This document shows positions 16,845 through 26,830 of a DNA stretch of 64,000 nt, piece after piece. The stretch comes from CAVVYV01 sp963752585 (GTDB taxonomy: Bacteria; Actinomycetota; Thermoleophilia; Solirubrobacterales; 70-9): contig CAVVYV010000006.1 of NCBI GenBank assembly GCA_963752585.1, positions 1-64,000 of the forward strand, written 5' to 3'. The position numbers were made by a program, and so were the translations under genes. Below the pieces are notes generated by a model. The model searched no databases. It saw nothing but the letters and a program-made list of their open reading frames with translations, and was not told the origin of the DNA. The stretch's first letter is position 1; each line of letters opens with the position of its first letter.

Positions 16845-18569
16845 ATGAAGCTGGCCAGATCGCTGCCTGGTGCCCGGATGCTCGCGTCCTATCGCAGGTC
16901 GTGGTTGCGGCGCGACGTGGTCGCCGGCCTCGTGCTGACCACGCTGCTGGTACCCCAAGGGATGGCCTACGCCGAGCTTGCCGGCCTGCCGGCGATTACT
17001 GGGCTGTACACGTCGGTCCTCTGCCTGATCGGCTACGCGGCGTTCGGGCCTTCGCGAGTCCTTGTGCTGGGCCCGGATTCCTCCCTGGGTCCGATGATCG
17101 CGGCGACGATCCTGCCGATCATCGGATCTGGCGGCGATCCCGAGCGCGCGGTCGCGTTGGCGTCGATGCTGGCCCTGCTGGTGGGCGTTATCACGATCGT
17201 TGCGGGGATCGGGAAGCTGGGGTTCATCGCCGACCTTCTTTCGAGGCCGACGCAGATCGGATACATGAACGGGCTTGCCCTGACGATCCTCATCGGGCAG
17301 CTGCCGAAGCTCCTTGGGTTCTCGGTCGACGCGAATGGGCTGATTGACGAGACCCGCGGGTTCGTAGACGGGATCGCATCGGGCGAGGCAGTTGCGGCCG
17401 CTGCAGTGGTCGGACTGGTCAGTCTCGCGCTGATCCTGGTCATCCAGAGCTGGCGGCCTCGGATACCGGGCGTCCTGGTCGCAGTGGTGGTCGCGATCGC
17501 CGCCGCAGGGGCGTTCAACCTCGGCGACCACGGCGTGGCGCTCGTGGGGACCCTTCCGGCGGGCCTCCCAGCCCTCACCTGGCCGAGCCCGGTCTCCGAT
17601 CTGCCGCTCCTGGTGGCAGGAGCGCTTGGCATCGCGCTCGTCTCCCTGACCGACACGATCTCGACCGCCTCGGCCTTTGCCTCCCGCAAGGGTGAGGAGG
17701 TCGACGGGAACCGGGAGATGATCGGAATCGGCGCCGCGAACGTCGGCGCAGCGCTCTTCCAGGGCTTCCCTGTGAGCACCAGCGGCTCACGCACCGCCGT
17801 CGCCGAGCAGGCCGGTGCCAAGACGCAACTCACCGGGCTCGTCGGCGCGGCAACCATCATCCTGATGCTCGTCCTCGTGCCCGGGCTCCTGCGCAGCCTC
17901 CCGGAGTCGACGCTTGCTGCGGTGGTGATCGCGGCGTCCTTGTCGCTAGCGGACATCTCCGGTGTTCGCCGGTTGTGGCAGCAGCGCCGCGTCGAGTTCC
18001 TGCTATCGATGACAGCCTTCCTCGGCGTCGCACTGCTCGGCGTGCTCCCCGGCATCGCCGTCGCGGTCGCTCTTTCGATCCTCAACGTCTTTCGGCGCGC
18101 GTGGTTGCCCTACCGAGCCACCCTCGGTCGCGTCTCCGGCATGTCGGGGTACCACGACCGGCGTCTCTATCCCGACGCCGAGCAACTGCCCGGCCTGGTG
18201 ATCCTCCGCTTCGACGCGCCGCTGTTCTTCGCCAACGCACGTACCTTCCGTGACGAGGTTCGACGCCTGGCAGGTGCCGAGCCGCGGCCGCGCTGGATCG
18301 TCGTCGCGGCAGAGCCGATCACCGACGTCGACACCACGGCGGCGGACATGCTCGCCGAACTCGACGCGGAGCTCAACGCCGACGGCACCTCGTTGGTCTT
18401 CGCCGAGCTCAAGGACCCGGTAAAGGCAAAGCTCGAGCGCTACGAGCTGGTCGGTCCGCTGGACCCAGCGCACTTCTTCCGAACTTTGGAGGGTGCCCTC
18501 GACGCCTACCGCGAGCAGACCGGCGCCGAGTGGACGTCACCCCAAGGCCACACCCGCGATGGAGGCTGA
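16845..18569 (+). CDS. SulP-family anion transporter with STAS domain
   Basis: Inner-membrane anion permease of the SLC26/SulP family (sulfate, bicarbonate or other anions). An intact protein of about 574 residues. The membrane part begins DVVAGLVLTTLLVPQGMAYA, continues AELAGLPAITGLYTSVLCLI and has GLVSLALILVIQSWRPRIPG, VSLTDTISTASAFASRKGEE and FPVSTSGSRTAVAEQAGAKT. About 10-12 helices lead to a cytoplasmic STAS domain from roughly residue 430 (LVILRFDAPLFFANARTFRD; TDVDTTAADMLAELDAEL). ATG at 16845 gives the standard family N-terminus. Substrate cannot be fixed from sequence; no sulfate-assimilation genes are adjacent. Confidence 0.9.
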   Translation: MKLARSLPGARMLASYRRSWLRRDVVAGLVLTTLLVPQGMAYAELAGLPAITGLYTSVLCLIGYAAFGPSRVLVLGPDSSLGPMIAATILPIIGSGGDPERAVALASMLALLVGVITIVAGIGKLGFIADLLSRPTQIGYMNGLALTILIGQLPKLLGFSVDANGLIDETRGFVDGIASGEAVAAAAVVGLVSLALILVIQSWRPRIPGVLVAVVVAIAAAGAFNLGDHGVALVGTLPAGLPALTWPSPVSDLPLLVAGALGIALVSLTDTISTASAFASRKGEEVDGNREMIGIGAANVGAALFQGFPVSTSGSRTAVAEQAGAKTQLTGLVGAATIILMLVLVPGLLRSLPESTLAAVVIAASLSLADISGVRRLWQQRRVEFLLSMTAFLGVALLGVLPGIAVAVALSILNVFRRAWLPYRATLGRVSGMSGYHDRRLYPDAEQLPGLVILRFDAPLFFANARTFRDEVRRLAGAEPRPRWIVVAAEPITDVDTTAADMLAELDAELNADGTSLVFAELKDPVKAKLERYELVGPLDPAHFFRTLEGALDAYREQTGAEWTSPQGHTRDGG

Positions 18570-18693
18570 TGGCGAACGTCCGGAAGGCGGGTCATACGGA
18601 ACGCGCGGGCTGGTTTCCAAGCAACCGCCGCTTCTCGTCCAAAGCGGCTATTTGAGCGTAGGGTGGTCTGGACCAACCACGAAGGGATTCGGA

Positions 18694-18909
18694 ATGGATA
18701 CCTGGCTCTGGATTCTCCTTGCGGTGGTCTACATCGGGTTTTTCTTCTGGCTTGGCCTGAGCACGCTCCGCAACGGACACGGGTGGCTGTTCTTCTTCGG
18801 GATTTTCTTCCCGATCCTCTGGATCTTCGGTGCCTTCGCCCGTCCTGCGCGCGAACCGGCACCGCCCCCAGAGGGCTTAGCCAGAGGGCCGCAGATCGAC
18901 GCGAAATAG
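18694..18909 (+). CDS. Small two-helix membrane protein
   Basis: A 71-residue protein starting MDTWLWILLAVVYIGFFFWL with a second hydrophobic segment GWLFFFGIFFPILWIFGAF and a Pro-rich tail. This matches the very short actinobacterial membrane proteins often found beside SHOCT-domain proteins. It lies directly before such a gene. GAAGGGA upstream of ATG at 18694 may serve as ribosome-binding site. No function is known to me. Confidence 0.6.
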   Translation: MDTWLWILLAVVYIGFFFWLGLSTLRNGHGWLFFFGIFFPILWIFGAFARPAREPAPPPEGLARGPQIDAK

Positions 18910-18945
18910 GACCAACCGAGCAATGCAGTCAAGGAGGGCTTGAAC

Positions 18946-19239
18946 ATGCCACGAGGACGAGACAGACGCCAGCGCAGGCGACGCGCCGCCATGATCGGAG
19001 GGGCCGCCGTAGCCGCCAAGAAGCACCATGACGCCAAGGAGGCCCAGCGGGAAGAGGAGGCGGCAGCTCCACAGCAGGCTGCGCCTGGCGAGCCCGGCCA
19101 GGCGGCCGAGCCCGCCGCAGGCGGACTGACCCCCGAAGTGATGGAGCAGCTCAAGCAGCTCGGCGAGCTGCATGAGCAGAACGTGCTTTCAGACGAGGAG
19201 TTCGAGCGCGAGAAGGCGAAGCTGCTGGGTTCCGCCTAG
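18946..19239 (+). CDS. SHOCT-domain protein
   Basis: A 97-residue protein. A very basic N-terminus (PRGRDRRQRRRRAAMIGG), a possible short hydrophobic stretch (MIGGAAVAA), an Ala/Glu/Gln-rich linker and a C-terminal SHOCT motif (LKQLGELHEQNVLSDEEFER, then EKAKLLG) are visible. SHOCT is a short helical C-terminal oligomerisation module. ATG at 18946 is preceded by AAGGAGG. A second SHOCT protein follows at 19411. Confidence 0.75.
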   Translation: MPRGRDRRQRRRRAAMIGGAAVAAKKHHDAKEAQREEEAAAPQQAAPGEPGQAAEPAAGGLTPEVMEQLKQLGELHEQNVLSDEEFEREKAKLLGSA

Positions 19240-19290
19240 GCGACGGTCATTCACACCCGAGCAGTGCTGCTTTCCATGCAATGCGGCATC

Positions 19291-19333
19291 GGCTGGGGGC
19301 CGAAAGGTCGCTGGTTCAAATCCAGTCGCCCCC
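19291..19333 (+). repeat. tRNA-Pro(GGG) 3' fragment, copy 1 (putative att remnant)
   Basis: The sequence from GGCTGGGGGCC onwards includes an anticodon-loop-like CTGGGGG, a variable loop AAGGTC and a complete T-arm CTGGTTCAAATCCAG. A 3' acceptor strand CGCCCCCGA follows. No matching 5' half (GGGGGCG) lies upstream, so this is a tRNA 3' piece, not a gene. An identical 42-bp stretch occurs at 29996-30037 in the same orientation. Such pieces are left by integration of mobile elements into tRNA genes. Confidence 0.6.
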
Positions 19334-19410
19334 GACTAGACTCCCTCCTCTACCGCATGGGGCACGGACGTCCCACGCACTAACTCCCGAGGGGAGGAGG
19401 GAAAACCAGA

Positions 19411-19812
19411 ATGGTTCTCGCCGACTTCACCTTTGGTCAGGCGCTGCTGACCGTGCTCGAAGTCTTTCTCTTCGCGGCTTGGCTGATGATCCTCTTCGTG
19501 ATCATCGGCGACCTGTTCCGCGATCACTCGATGTCCGGGTGGGGGAAGGCCGGCTGGACGATCTTCCTGATCTTCGTCCCGTTTCTGGCGGCGCTGGTCT
19601 ACCTGATCGCCCGTGGCGACGGCATGCGTGAGCGCGCCGTGGCGCAGCAGCAGGAACAGCAGAAGCAACTAGACGCTTACATCCGCCAGAGCGCCGGCTC
19701 ATCCGGCGGCGCCTCGGCCGCGGACGAGCTCACCAAGCTCGCCCGACTTCATGACGAGAACAAGCTCTCGGACGAGGAGTTCGAGCGGGCCAAGGCGAAG
19801 ATCGTCGGCTAA
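19411..19812 (+). CDS. PLDc_N/SHOCT membrane protein
   Basis: A 133-residue intact protein. Two membrane helices (FLFAAWLMILFVIIGDLFRD and AGWTIFLIFVPFLAALVYLI) flank DLFRDHSMSGWGKAGW, the signature of the PLD nuclease N-terminal (PLDc_N) membrane domain. The C-terminus LTKLARLHDENKLSDEEFER plus AKAKIVG is a SHOCT motif. ATG at 19411 follows GAGGGGAGGAGGG. Proteins of this layout are common and uncharacterised in actinobacteria. It converges on the phosphatase gene. Confidence 0.75.
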   Translation: MVLADFTFGQALLTVLEVFLFAAWLMILFVIIGDLFRDHSMSGWGKAGWTIFLIFVPFLAALVYLIARGDGMRERAVAQQQEQQKQLDAYIRQSAGSSGGASAADELTKLARLHDENKLSDEEFERAKAKIVG

Positions 19813-19817
19813 CCGAG

Positions 19818-21900
19818 TCAGGCCGAGGCGTGCGGTCGCAGGGCGAGTCCCGTCTCGGTCAGCCAGCTCCTGAGCGTGTCGTGCATCGCGGGCACGCCGA
19901 CGATCGGCTCCACGGGCTCGCTCCACGCGGTCGGCACCAAGACGAACGGGCAGCTCTGCCAGCCTCCGAGCCCCCCATGTGAGCCCATGAATTCCTCGAA
20001 GGGCGCTACCTCGTTCGCGTCGGGGTCGTACATGCAGTTGACCAGGATGTCGGGACAGTGCGGGAAGCCGTCCGTGCGCCGCAGGTGGTCCGCCGCGTTT
20101 GGGCCGAAGACGCGCAGCGGGTCCTCGCCCGTCACCTGATCGTCGTGCAGCCGCCGACTGCCCTCCGCCCCCAGCACCACCGCCCCATCGCTCGCGGTCC
20201 GCACCATCACGAACCCGATTCCGGGATGGCTCCTTAGCCTTGGAATGAGCGGCGGATGCATCGCCTCGATCTCCTCGAGCGAGAGCCGGTGATCTCGCGC
20301 GGGCAGCGAGATCAGCCCTAGCCCGCCCGAAGCCAGCACGACCGCCTCATGATCCGCTGCCGCCCGATCCGGCTCCTGCAACGCCTCGCGGTTCGACCCG
20401 AGCACCACCTCGCCGTCGATCACGCTGTCCCGCGTCGCCCGGGCGAGCATCCGGCCGCCGGCCGTCTCCTCATCCCGAGCGTCGGTCAGCGCCCCGCCGA
20501 CGGAGCTCAACCCCTCGTCCGGCGCGGGCGGGGCGTAGACGTCTCCGCTTGAGAGCGCTTCGCGCACCAGCTCCTCCAGCTCCACGCCGTAGCGCTGACG
20601 GAACGGCCGGCCCTGGCTCTGACCGTGGTCCGACAGCACCACCAGGTGGTAGGGACGGGGTGCCTGCTCGATCGCCTTCTCGAGCCGCGCGAGCTGCGCG
20701 TCGTGCTGCTTGAGCACCGCGAAGGCGTCGGGCTGCTCGATGCCGGAGTGATGTGCGACCTCGTCGTAACCGACGAAGGTCGAGTAGACCACCGGGACAC
20801 CTTCGACGATGTCGCCGAGCAGCGTCGCGACGTTCAGGTCGCGCATCACCACCGTGATCGCCCCCCTCATGAACGGATAGAGGCCGCCGCGGTCGATGTG
20901 CTCCTCGCCCGCCGCCGCTGCCGGCGCGCCGCGAAGCAACTCCTGGATCACGTCCCAGACATAGAGCGCGATCGTGCGAGTGAATCCGTAGGGATCGGCG
21001 AAGTACGCGAAGTACTCGCCCGCGCTTGACCTCCGCCTGTCGCGGAGCACGCTCATCGTCGCGGAGCAGTGCGGCGCGTCCCCGGAGAACAGGTTTCCGC
21101 GGCTGGCGCCCCCGGCCGCCAGCAGACCCCCCCCGTCCGAGCGGCGTCGCTCCAATTCGACCGCGTCCTTGCCGTGATTGGAGACCATCGTTCGCCCGCT
21201 CTCCTTCTCGTACCAGCGAAACGCCGGCATGTCCTCGTTGCTGCCGAGGAGGAGGCCGGCCTGGCTGGCGCCGGTCTGGGAGGAGAGATCGCATTCCCAG
21301 GGGACGATCCGGTGACTGCCCTCCTCAAGCCAGCGAGCAATGGTCGGGGCGTGTACCCTCGCCTCGAGGGCCTTGCGGAGGACCGGTTCCGCGAGGCCGT
21401 CGATCTCGAACAGGATCACCCCAGGCACATCGGTGCGGTTCGACCTGCGGGCGCGCCGAGCGCGGCGGCGGACGATCCGCAACTGCCGAGCGTCGTCGTC
21501 GAAACTGAGGGCGGGCGTCAGCACCATCAGGGTGATGGAAAGGACGAAGGCGGCAGCCAGCGCGCTCCAGAAGCCCGGCGTGGAGCCGTCGACGATCCCG
21601 ATCGACGAGCGAGACGATCAGCGGCGTTGAGGACGAGCGAGCCGAGTCCGAAAGTGAGCACGGTCAGCGGGAGGACGACACGAATCAAGCAGCGGCCAGA
21701 GGAGACGCGTTGAACAGGGCGATGAGGGCGGTGTCAGCAGGACCGCCGCGCGAAAGCTCGGGAGGTCGAATCCTGGGATCAGGCCAACTGTCGCCCAGAA
21801 TGCCGCCGCAACCAGCGCCCAGAGGACAAGCCAGTCGCACCGCCGCCCAGACACCGCGTCGGACCGCAGCCGCTTGGCTCGACGAATCGCCCCTGCATCG
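19818..21900 (-). CDS. Holin-like membrane domain fused to alkaline-phosphatase-like hydrolase (5' part frameshifted)
   Basis: The main intact frame (21527 to 19818, 569 residues) is a type I phosphodiesterase/nucleotide pyrophosphatase-like domain. It has PGVILFEIDGLAEPVLRKAL (first metal Asp), then SQTGASQAGLLLGSNEDMPA with the nucleophile region. Further on it has VVYSTFVGYDEVAHHSGIEQ and LVVLSDHGQSQGRPF with metal ligands. Conserved frames upstream add membrane segments LVLWALVAAAFWATVGLIPG, RVVLPLTVLTFGLGSLVLNA and FWSALAAAFVLSITLM, as in phage-holin-family proteins. So the true protein probably starts near 21900 and has at least three frameshifts. It likely acts at the outer membrane face. 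Substrate unknown. Confidence 0.75.
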
Positions 21901-21904
21901 AGTC

Positions 21905-22698
21905 GACCACGAATCCAGCTGAAGCTCCTCGAGCCCGGGTTGCAGGACTCGCACCACGACGTCTGGAGCCAACTCGCCTCCGCCTGCCGAGCGAATTCGA
22001 GGGGCGGCTCCGTCAGCGGCTCGGGCCGCAGGCGCCGCAAGCCCGGCGGGGTAGAAGGTTCCCCAATGGATCGGCACGGCGAGCCGCGGCCGGACCATCT
22101 CCAGCGCGCGGGCCGCCCGCGCCGGGTCCAGATGCCCCTCGCCGACGGAGGTTCCCCAGCCCCAGATCGGCAGCAGCGCCACGTCCACCGGCCCGAGCTC
22201 CGACATCTCCGGGAAGAGATCGGTGTCGCCCGCGAAGTAGATGGTGCGCCCACCGCGGTGGATCAGGTAGCCGAGTGGCTCGATCTCCGCGCCACGGTGA
22301 CGGTCGCGGTATCCGTCGTGCACGGCCCGAACGCCTGTCAGCTCGACATCGCCGACAGAGATCGTCTCGCCGCTTCCGAGCTCGCGGATGTCCTCGGCTC
22401 CGCTTTTGGACACCCACCCGGTCGCTCCCCTCGGGGCCACAACCGGCGTGCTCGCAGGAACCCGCCGCAGCGACGGCAGATCGAGATGATCGCGGTGCAG
22501 ATGCGAGATCAGCACAAGGTCGGCGGTGTCGGGCAGGGTCGGGTCGGGCGCCTGGCCTTGTCGCCGTAGCGGTCCCAACCAGCCGCGCAGCACCGGATCC
22601 GTGAGGATCGCAACGCCGTCGAGTCGAAGCAGCGTGGTCGCGTGACCGATGTAGGTCAGCCGGTCCATCGTGGGCGTGGTGCTTAGGTGATCATCCAT
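21905..22698 (-). CDS. MBL-fold metallohydrolase (frameshifted at C-terminus)
   Basis: Metallo-beta-lactamase-fold hydrolase of the UlaG/RomA-like group. MDRLTYIGHATTLLRLDGVA and the metal motif LISHLHRDHLDLPS are clear. VRAVHDGYRDRHRGAEIEPL, GGRTIYFAGDTDLFPEMSEL, VDVALLPIWGWG and RLAVPIHWGTFYP follow. Near the end the frame changes several times between 22030 and 21920 (RPEPLTEPPLEFARQA, then ELAPDVVVRVLQPG), so the stop near 21905 is an estimate. ATG at 22698 or 22668. It precedes and may be coupled to the holin/phosphatase gene. Substrate unknown. Confidence 0.8.
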
Positions 22699-22757
22699 GA
22701 AGGGGACCGGCCTGTGATTCGCGGCCTAGGGCCCCGCGCCGCAGGGACCCGGCCTGC

Positions 22758-23943
22758 TCAGGTCTCGCCGGTCGCGAGCGGCGGACCCCGCTCGCCGGGC
22801 GTCGCCGGCTCCGCCTCGGCCCGGGCCTTGCTGAGATCGGCGGAGATCCTGACGACCGCCGAGGTCAGCGGCGCAGCGAGGATCAGTCCGATCGTGCCGA
22901 ACATGGCGCCGCCCGCGATCGTCACGATCAGCACCGCGAGCGGGTGGATGCCGAGGGCGGCCCCCATCGCCAGCGGCTGGACGAGCTGCTGAAGGACGCT
23001 GTTGGCGAGCAGCTGGAAGACGATCATCCCGGCGGCGGCTTCCGTGCCGCCGCCGCCGAGCGCGATCAGGACCGCGAACGCTCCCGCGCCCCAGGCGCCG
23101 ATGTAAGGGATGTAGGCGCCGAGGAAGGTGACCGCGGCAATCGTGCCGACCAGCGGCACCCCGAGCACCCAGGCACCCACAGCGACGACGGCCGCGTTGA
23201 AGGCGGCGACGATCGTGGTCCCGAGGAAGTAGCCGCGCAGCGAACCGAGCACGCGATCGGTGATCGTCCGCGCGACCGGATCCGGCACGCCCATGTTCCG
23301 CTCGGCCCAGGCGCGGATCGTCGGGCCGTCCTTGAGCAGGAAGAAGAGGCTGAGGGCGGTCATCGCGAGGAAGAAGACGATCGACGAGAGCTTGCTGAGG
23401 CCGCCGATGACGCCGTCAAGCAGGGCCGAAACGGTGTCGCTGGTCCCCGAGGCGGCGTGCTCCCTCGCGTCTGCGGCCTTGCTGGGATCGACGCCGAGAT
23501 CCTCGAGCCAGCCGGTGATCTTGTCCTGGGCGTCGGTGAGCTGGGAGCCGATAGAGGAGGCCTCGCCAGTGATCCCGCCGATGACCACCAGCGTCACGCC
23601 GATGGCGGCGAGGATGATCCCGACCATCAGCAGCGCCGGCGCCAAGCCCTCGCGGGATCCCGTGCCCCTGCAGCCAGCCCACCAGCGGGCCGGCGACGGC
23701 GGCGACGACCCCCGCCGCCAGGACCGGGAGGACGATCACGTGTGTGAGCCCGAGCAGCCACACAAGGCCGACGAGGAACACCGCGACGCCGACCAGCAGC
23801 CAAGCCGTGAGGCCGACGTCGCGCAACCACTGCGGGACGACGAAGATGTCGGTCAGCGAGCGCGGGTCGATATCGATGTAGTCGCCGCCTTCGCGGCTGG
23901 GCTCTTCGCCGTGTTTTTGCCGTCGCCAGCGGCCGCGGGCCAT
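22758..23943 (-). CDS. AI-2E family permease (one frameshift)
   Basis: Polytopic inner-membrane protein of the AI-2E/PerM family; members include the TqsA autoinducer exporter and proton or sodium antiporters. The N-terminal frame has VGLTAWLLVGVAVFLVGLVW and VIVLPVLAAGVVAAVAGPLV. After a frame change near 23640 come LMVGIILAAIGVTLVVIGGI, LSSIVFFLAMTALSLFFLLK and DGPTIRAWAERNMGVP. The family-typical end follows: YIPYIGAWGAGAFAVLIALG, VQPLAMGAALGIHPLAVLIV and TIGLILAAPLTSAVV. Joined length is about 394 residues. ATG at 23943. Substrate cannot be told. Confidence 0.85.
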
Positions 23944-24028
23944 CACCGGATCACGCTACTTGCGGGCCCCGGACGACCCCCGTCGGCTATCGACCTCTGT
24001 GGAGAGGTGCGTAGGGAATCGCGCGGAT

Positions 24029-24445
24029 GTGGCGAAGACCCGACCTGTGATCCCCCTTCTCCTGGCGGCCCGGGAACTTGGGCGGGCCCTCATCGCCGTC
24101 TGGCGCGATCCCGAGACCAAGGCGCTGCCCATCGTCGCGGGCGCCCTGGTGCTCACGGGGACGATCTTCTACTGGCGGTTCGAGGACTGGACCATCATCG
24201 AGGCCCTCTACTTCTGCATCGTGACGCTGGCGACCGTCGGCTACGGAGACTTCACCCCGACCAGCGCCGGAACGCAGATCTTCACGATCGTCTACATCCT
24301 CACCGGCTTCGGCGTCCTCGTCGCCCTGCTGACCTCCGTCGCGGAGAAGTACCTTGAGCAGAAGGCCGAGGGTGGCGGTGCGCGGGAACGTCTGAGGGCT
24401 CGTCGACAGCGCAAGCAGGCCGCTGAGGGCGACGGACCCGCTTAG
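24029..24445 (+). CDS. Two-helix potassium channel
   Basis: A pore-domain ion channel of about 138 residues. One helix (LPIVAGALVLTGTIFYWRFE), the pore loop and selectivity filter LATVGYGDFTPT, and the second helix (IFTIVYILTGFGVLVALLTS) are followed by a charged tail (EKYLEQKAEGGGARERLRAR). TVGYGD is the K+ filter. GTG at 24029 or 24047 are both possible starts; no ATG fits. It is divergent from the permease. The tail lacks an RCK domain, so gating is not evident. Confidence 0.8.
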   Translation: MAKTRPVIPLLLAARELGRALIAVWRDPETKALPIVAGALVLTGTIFYWRFEDWTIIEALYFCIVTLATVGYGDFTPTSAGTQIFTIVYILTGFGVLVALLTSVAEKYLEQKAEGGGARERLRARRQRKQAAEGDGPA

Positions 24446-24509
24446 AGCGCCATCGTCCGATCCGGAGTAGATTCATTCGCCCTCGACTCGACAAGGAGCT
24501 GATCTCAAA

Positions 24510-24937
24510 ATGCTGCAGCCGAACCAGCCGCCTCTTGGTGTTCGCCGCGATTTCCGCCGCCGCCCTCGGAGTACTCGCAGGATGCGGGGACGATGACGAC
24601 GACACCGCCGACGAGGCAACGACCACCGAGGCGGTCACGACAGCGCCGGTCGAGGATTCGGTCCAGCAGGCTGTGGACGGCGCCGTGAGCTCCTGCACAG
24701 ATTCTGCTGCCGAGATCCAGGGTGAGGCGGCGAGGAACACGGCCGTAACCGCGTGCGAGGAGGTCGGGCGGTCTCTCGACCAGGAGGTTGCGAGCTTGTC
24801 CGCGTCGGCTCGCGAGAACACGGATGCCGCGCTCACGGAGCTCGCCGCCAAATGCCGCAATCTGGCTGACCGACTTCCCCGCTGCGGTCCAGGAGCAGGT
24901 CCTGGCCGCCTGCGACCAGCTCGCGGCTGCGGGCTAG
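24510..24937 (+). CDS. Putative lipoprotein (frameshifted)
   Basis: A secreted lipoprotein of about 140 residues. The signal peptide VFAAISAAALGVLAGC ends in a lipobox, followed by an acidic GDDDDDTADEATTTE linker. The mature part (VQQAVDGAVSSCTDSAAEIQ; ACEEVGRSLDQEVASLSASA) is helical with four Cys. ATG at 24510 after AAGGAGCT is one base out of frame with the signal peptide, and the C-terminus reads AVQEQVLAACDQLAAAG in another frame to a TAG at 24935. Two indels are therefore needed. The family is not recognised. Confidence 0.6.
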
Positions 24938-25048
24938 ACGCCGAGAGAAGCAGTAGCGGTGGCGTCGCCCCTGCTTTGCTGGGCTTCGCCGAATCGTTCG
25001 ATTTCCTGGGCAATAGTCTGGGAGCCGACGTTGGACGAGCGGATCTGA

Positions 25049-26291
25049 ATGGAGTGGACTCTGACGTTCGTGGCGCTGGCGCTGATCGCCGTCGCCGCCG
25101 TCTCGAAGCGACTGTCGGGATCGCCGATCACACCGGCGATCCTGTTCGTCTCGATCGGGCTCCTGGTCGGCCCCGAAGTCCTCGACCGGATCAACCTCTC
25201 GAGCACCAGCTCGACAGCGCGAGCGCTGGCCGAGGCGACGCTGGCGCTCGTGCTCTTCGCAGACGCCTCGCGCATCGACTTCGGTGCGCTACGGCGCGGA
25301 TTCCCGGTGCCGGTTCGCCTGCTCGGAATCGGGCTGCCGCTTACGATCGCCCTCGGAGCGCTTGCCGCGGGGGTGATCTTCGACGTGATGACCTTCTGGG
25401 AAGCGGTCATCCTCGGCGTCATCCTGGCGCCGACCGACGCCGCCCTCGGCCTGGCGGTCGTCACCGACCGGCGGGTCCCGAGTCGGATTCGCCAGGGGTT
25501 GAACATCGAGAGCGGGCTGAACGACGGGATCTGCGTGCCGCTGCTGTTCGCAGCCGTCGCGGCCGCGGACGTCGAGTCGCACATCTCCGAAGGGCGAACC
25601 GGAATGACGCTTCTGCTCGAGGAGGTCGGCTACGGCATCGCCGGAGGGGTCGCCGCCGGGCTTCTGATCGGGTCCATCGTCGTATATGCCGGGCGCAGGG
25701 ATCTGATCGAGGGCAGCTGGCGCCAGGTGATCCCGGGCGCCGGGGCAGTCCTGGCCTACGGGACCGCCGTGGCACTTGACGGATCGGGCTTCATCGCCGC
25801 CTTCGTCGCCGGCCTGGTCTTCCGGGCCGTGATCAAGCGCGACCCCGAGGACATGAATCGGCTCACCGAGGAGGTCGGAAGCGTGCTCAGCGGGGTCACC
25901 TTCGTGATCTTCGGGGCGATCCTGCTCGGGCCTGCGCTGGGAGAGCTGAGCTGGGAGCTCGCCCTCTACGCGGTCCTCAGCCTGACGATCGTGACGAATC
26001 GTGCCGGTGGCGATCGCGATGCTGGGCTCGCACGCTCGGATGCCGACCCTCGGCTTCCTCGGATGGTTCGGACCCCGCGGCCTGGCCTCGATCGTCTTCG
26101 CGGTGATCGTGATCGAGGAGTCCCAGCTTCCCCACGAGCATCTGATCGTCGTGGCGACCTACCTCACCGTCGGGCTGTCGGTCTTCGCCCACGGCCTCAC
26201 CGCGGCTCCCCTGGCTGCCCGCTATGCCGACTGGTTCGAGCGCCACTCACGCGACACAAGACCGGCGGACGCACGTGACCAACTGGCTTGA
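25049..26291 (+). CDS. Cation:proton antiporter, CPA1/NhaP type (one frameshift)
   Basis: Sodium or potassium/proton exchanger of the inner membrane. It begins MEWTLTFVALALIAVAAVSK. Landmarks are PAILFVSIGLLVGPEVLDRI, EATLALVLFADASRIDFGAL and the ion-binding region VILGVILAPTDAALGLAVVT, then INIESGLNDG-like LNIESGLNDGICVPLLFAAV. A frame change near 26000 continues PVAIAMLGSHARMPTLGFLG and WFGPRGLASIVFAVIV, which are conserved CPA1 motifs. About 413 residues, 12 helices. The PAP2 gene overlaps its end by 17 bases. Confidence 0.85.
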
Positions 26292-26824
26292 CGAGGCCGA
26301 GCGACTCGATCTCGCGGTCTACGCGGCGATTGCCCGTACCTCCACCCCCACGCTGGACCGGGCAATGGCGCGCCTCTCCGACGCCGCTGACTACTCGCGG
26401 CTCTCGATCGCGTCGGCGGCTGCCCTGGCTCTGATGGGCGGGACCACAGGGCGTCGCGCTGCCGCGATGGGCCTCGCCTCCGTCGCGGTGACCGCGACCG
26501 TGGTCGAACCTCTTTCTGAAACCGCTCGGCGGGCGCAGGCGCCCGGACCGCGCGGTGCAGGGAGTTCCGGCCGCGCGACAGGTTCCGATGCCGAGGTCGA
26601 GCTCGTTTCCGTCCGGGCATACGGCGGCGGCGATTGCCTTCGCGACCGGCGTCGGTCACGTCTCCCCGGCGGCCGCCGTCCCGCTTCACGGGCTTGCTGC
26701 GCTCGTCGGCTACTCGCGAGTCCACACCGGCGTTCATTTCCCCGGGGACGTGATCGTCGGCGCGCTGTTGGGAGGAGTACTGGCTGAGGCGACTGTCCAC
26801 GTTGTCGAGCGCCGCCTGGGGTAG
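26275..26824 (+). CDS. PAP2-family phosphatase (one frameshift)
   Basis: Membrane phosphatidic-acid-phosphatase-type enzyme, dephosphorylating lipid phosphates such as phosphatidate or undecaprenyl diphosphate. The N-terminal frame starts at GTG 26275 (VTNWLDEAERLDLAVYAAIA). After a shift near 26545 come VPMPRSSSFPSGHTAAAIAF (PSGH catalytic motif) and VGYSRVHTGVHFPGDVIVGA (SRxxxxxHxxxD motif). The KxxxxxxRP motif would fall at the frameshift (RRPDRAVQGVP is visible in the second frame). About 182 residues. It overlaps the antiporter by 17 bases. Confidence 0.8.
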
Positions 26825-26830
26825 GTCCGG

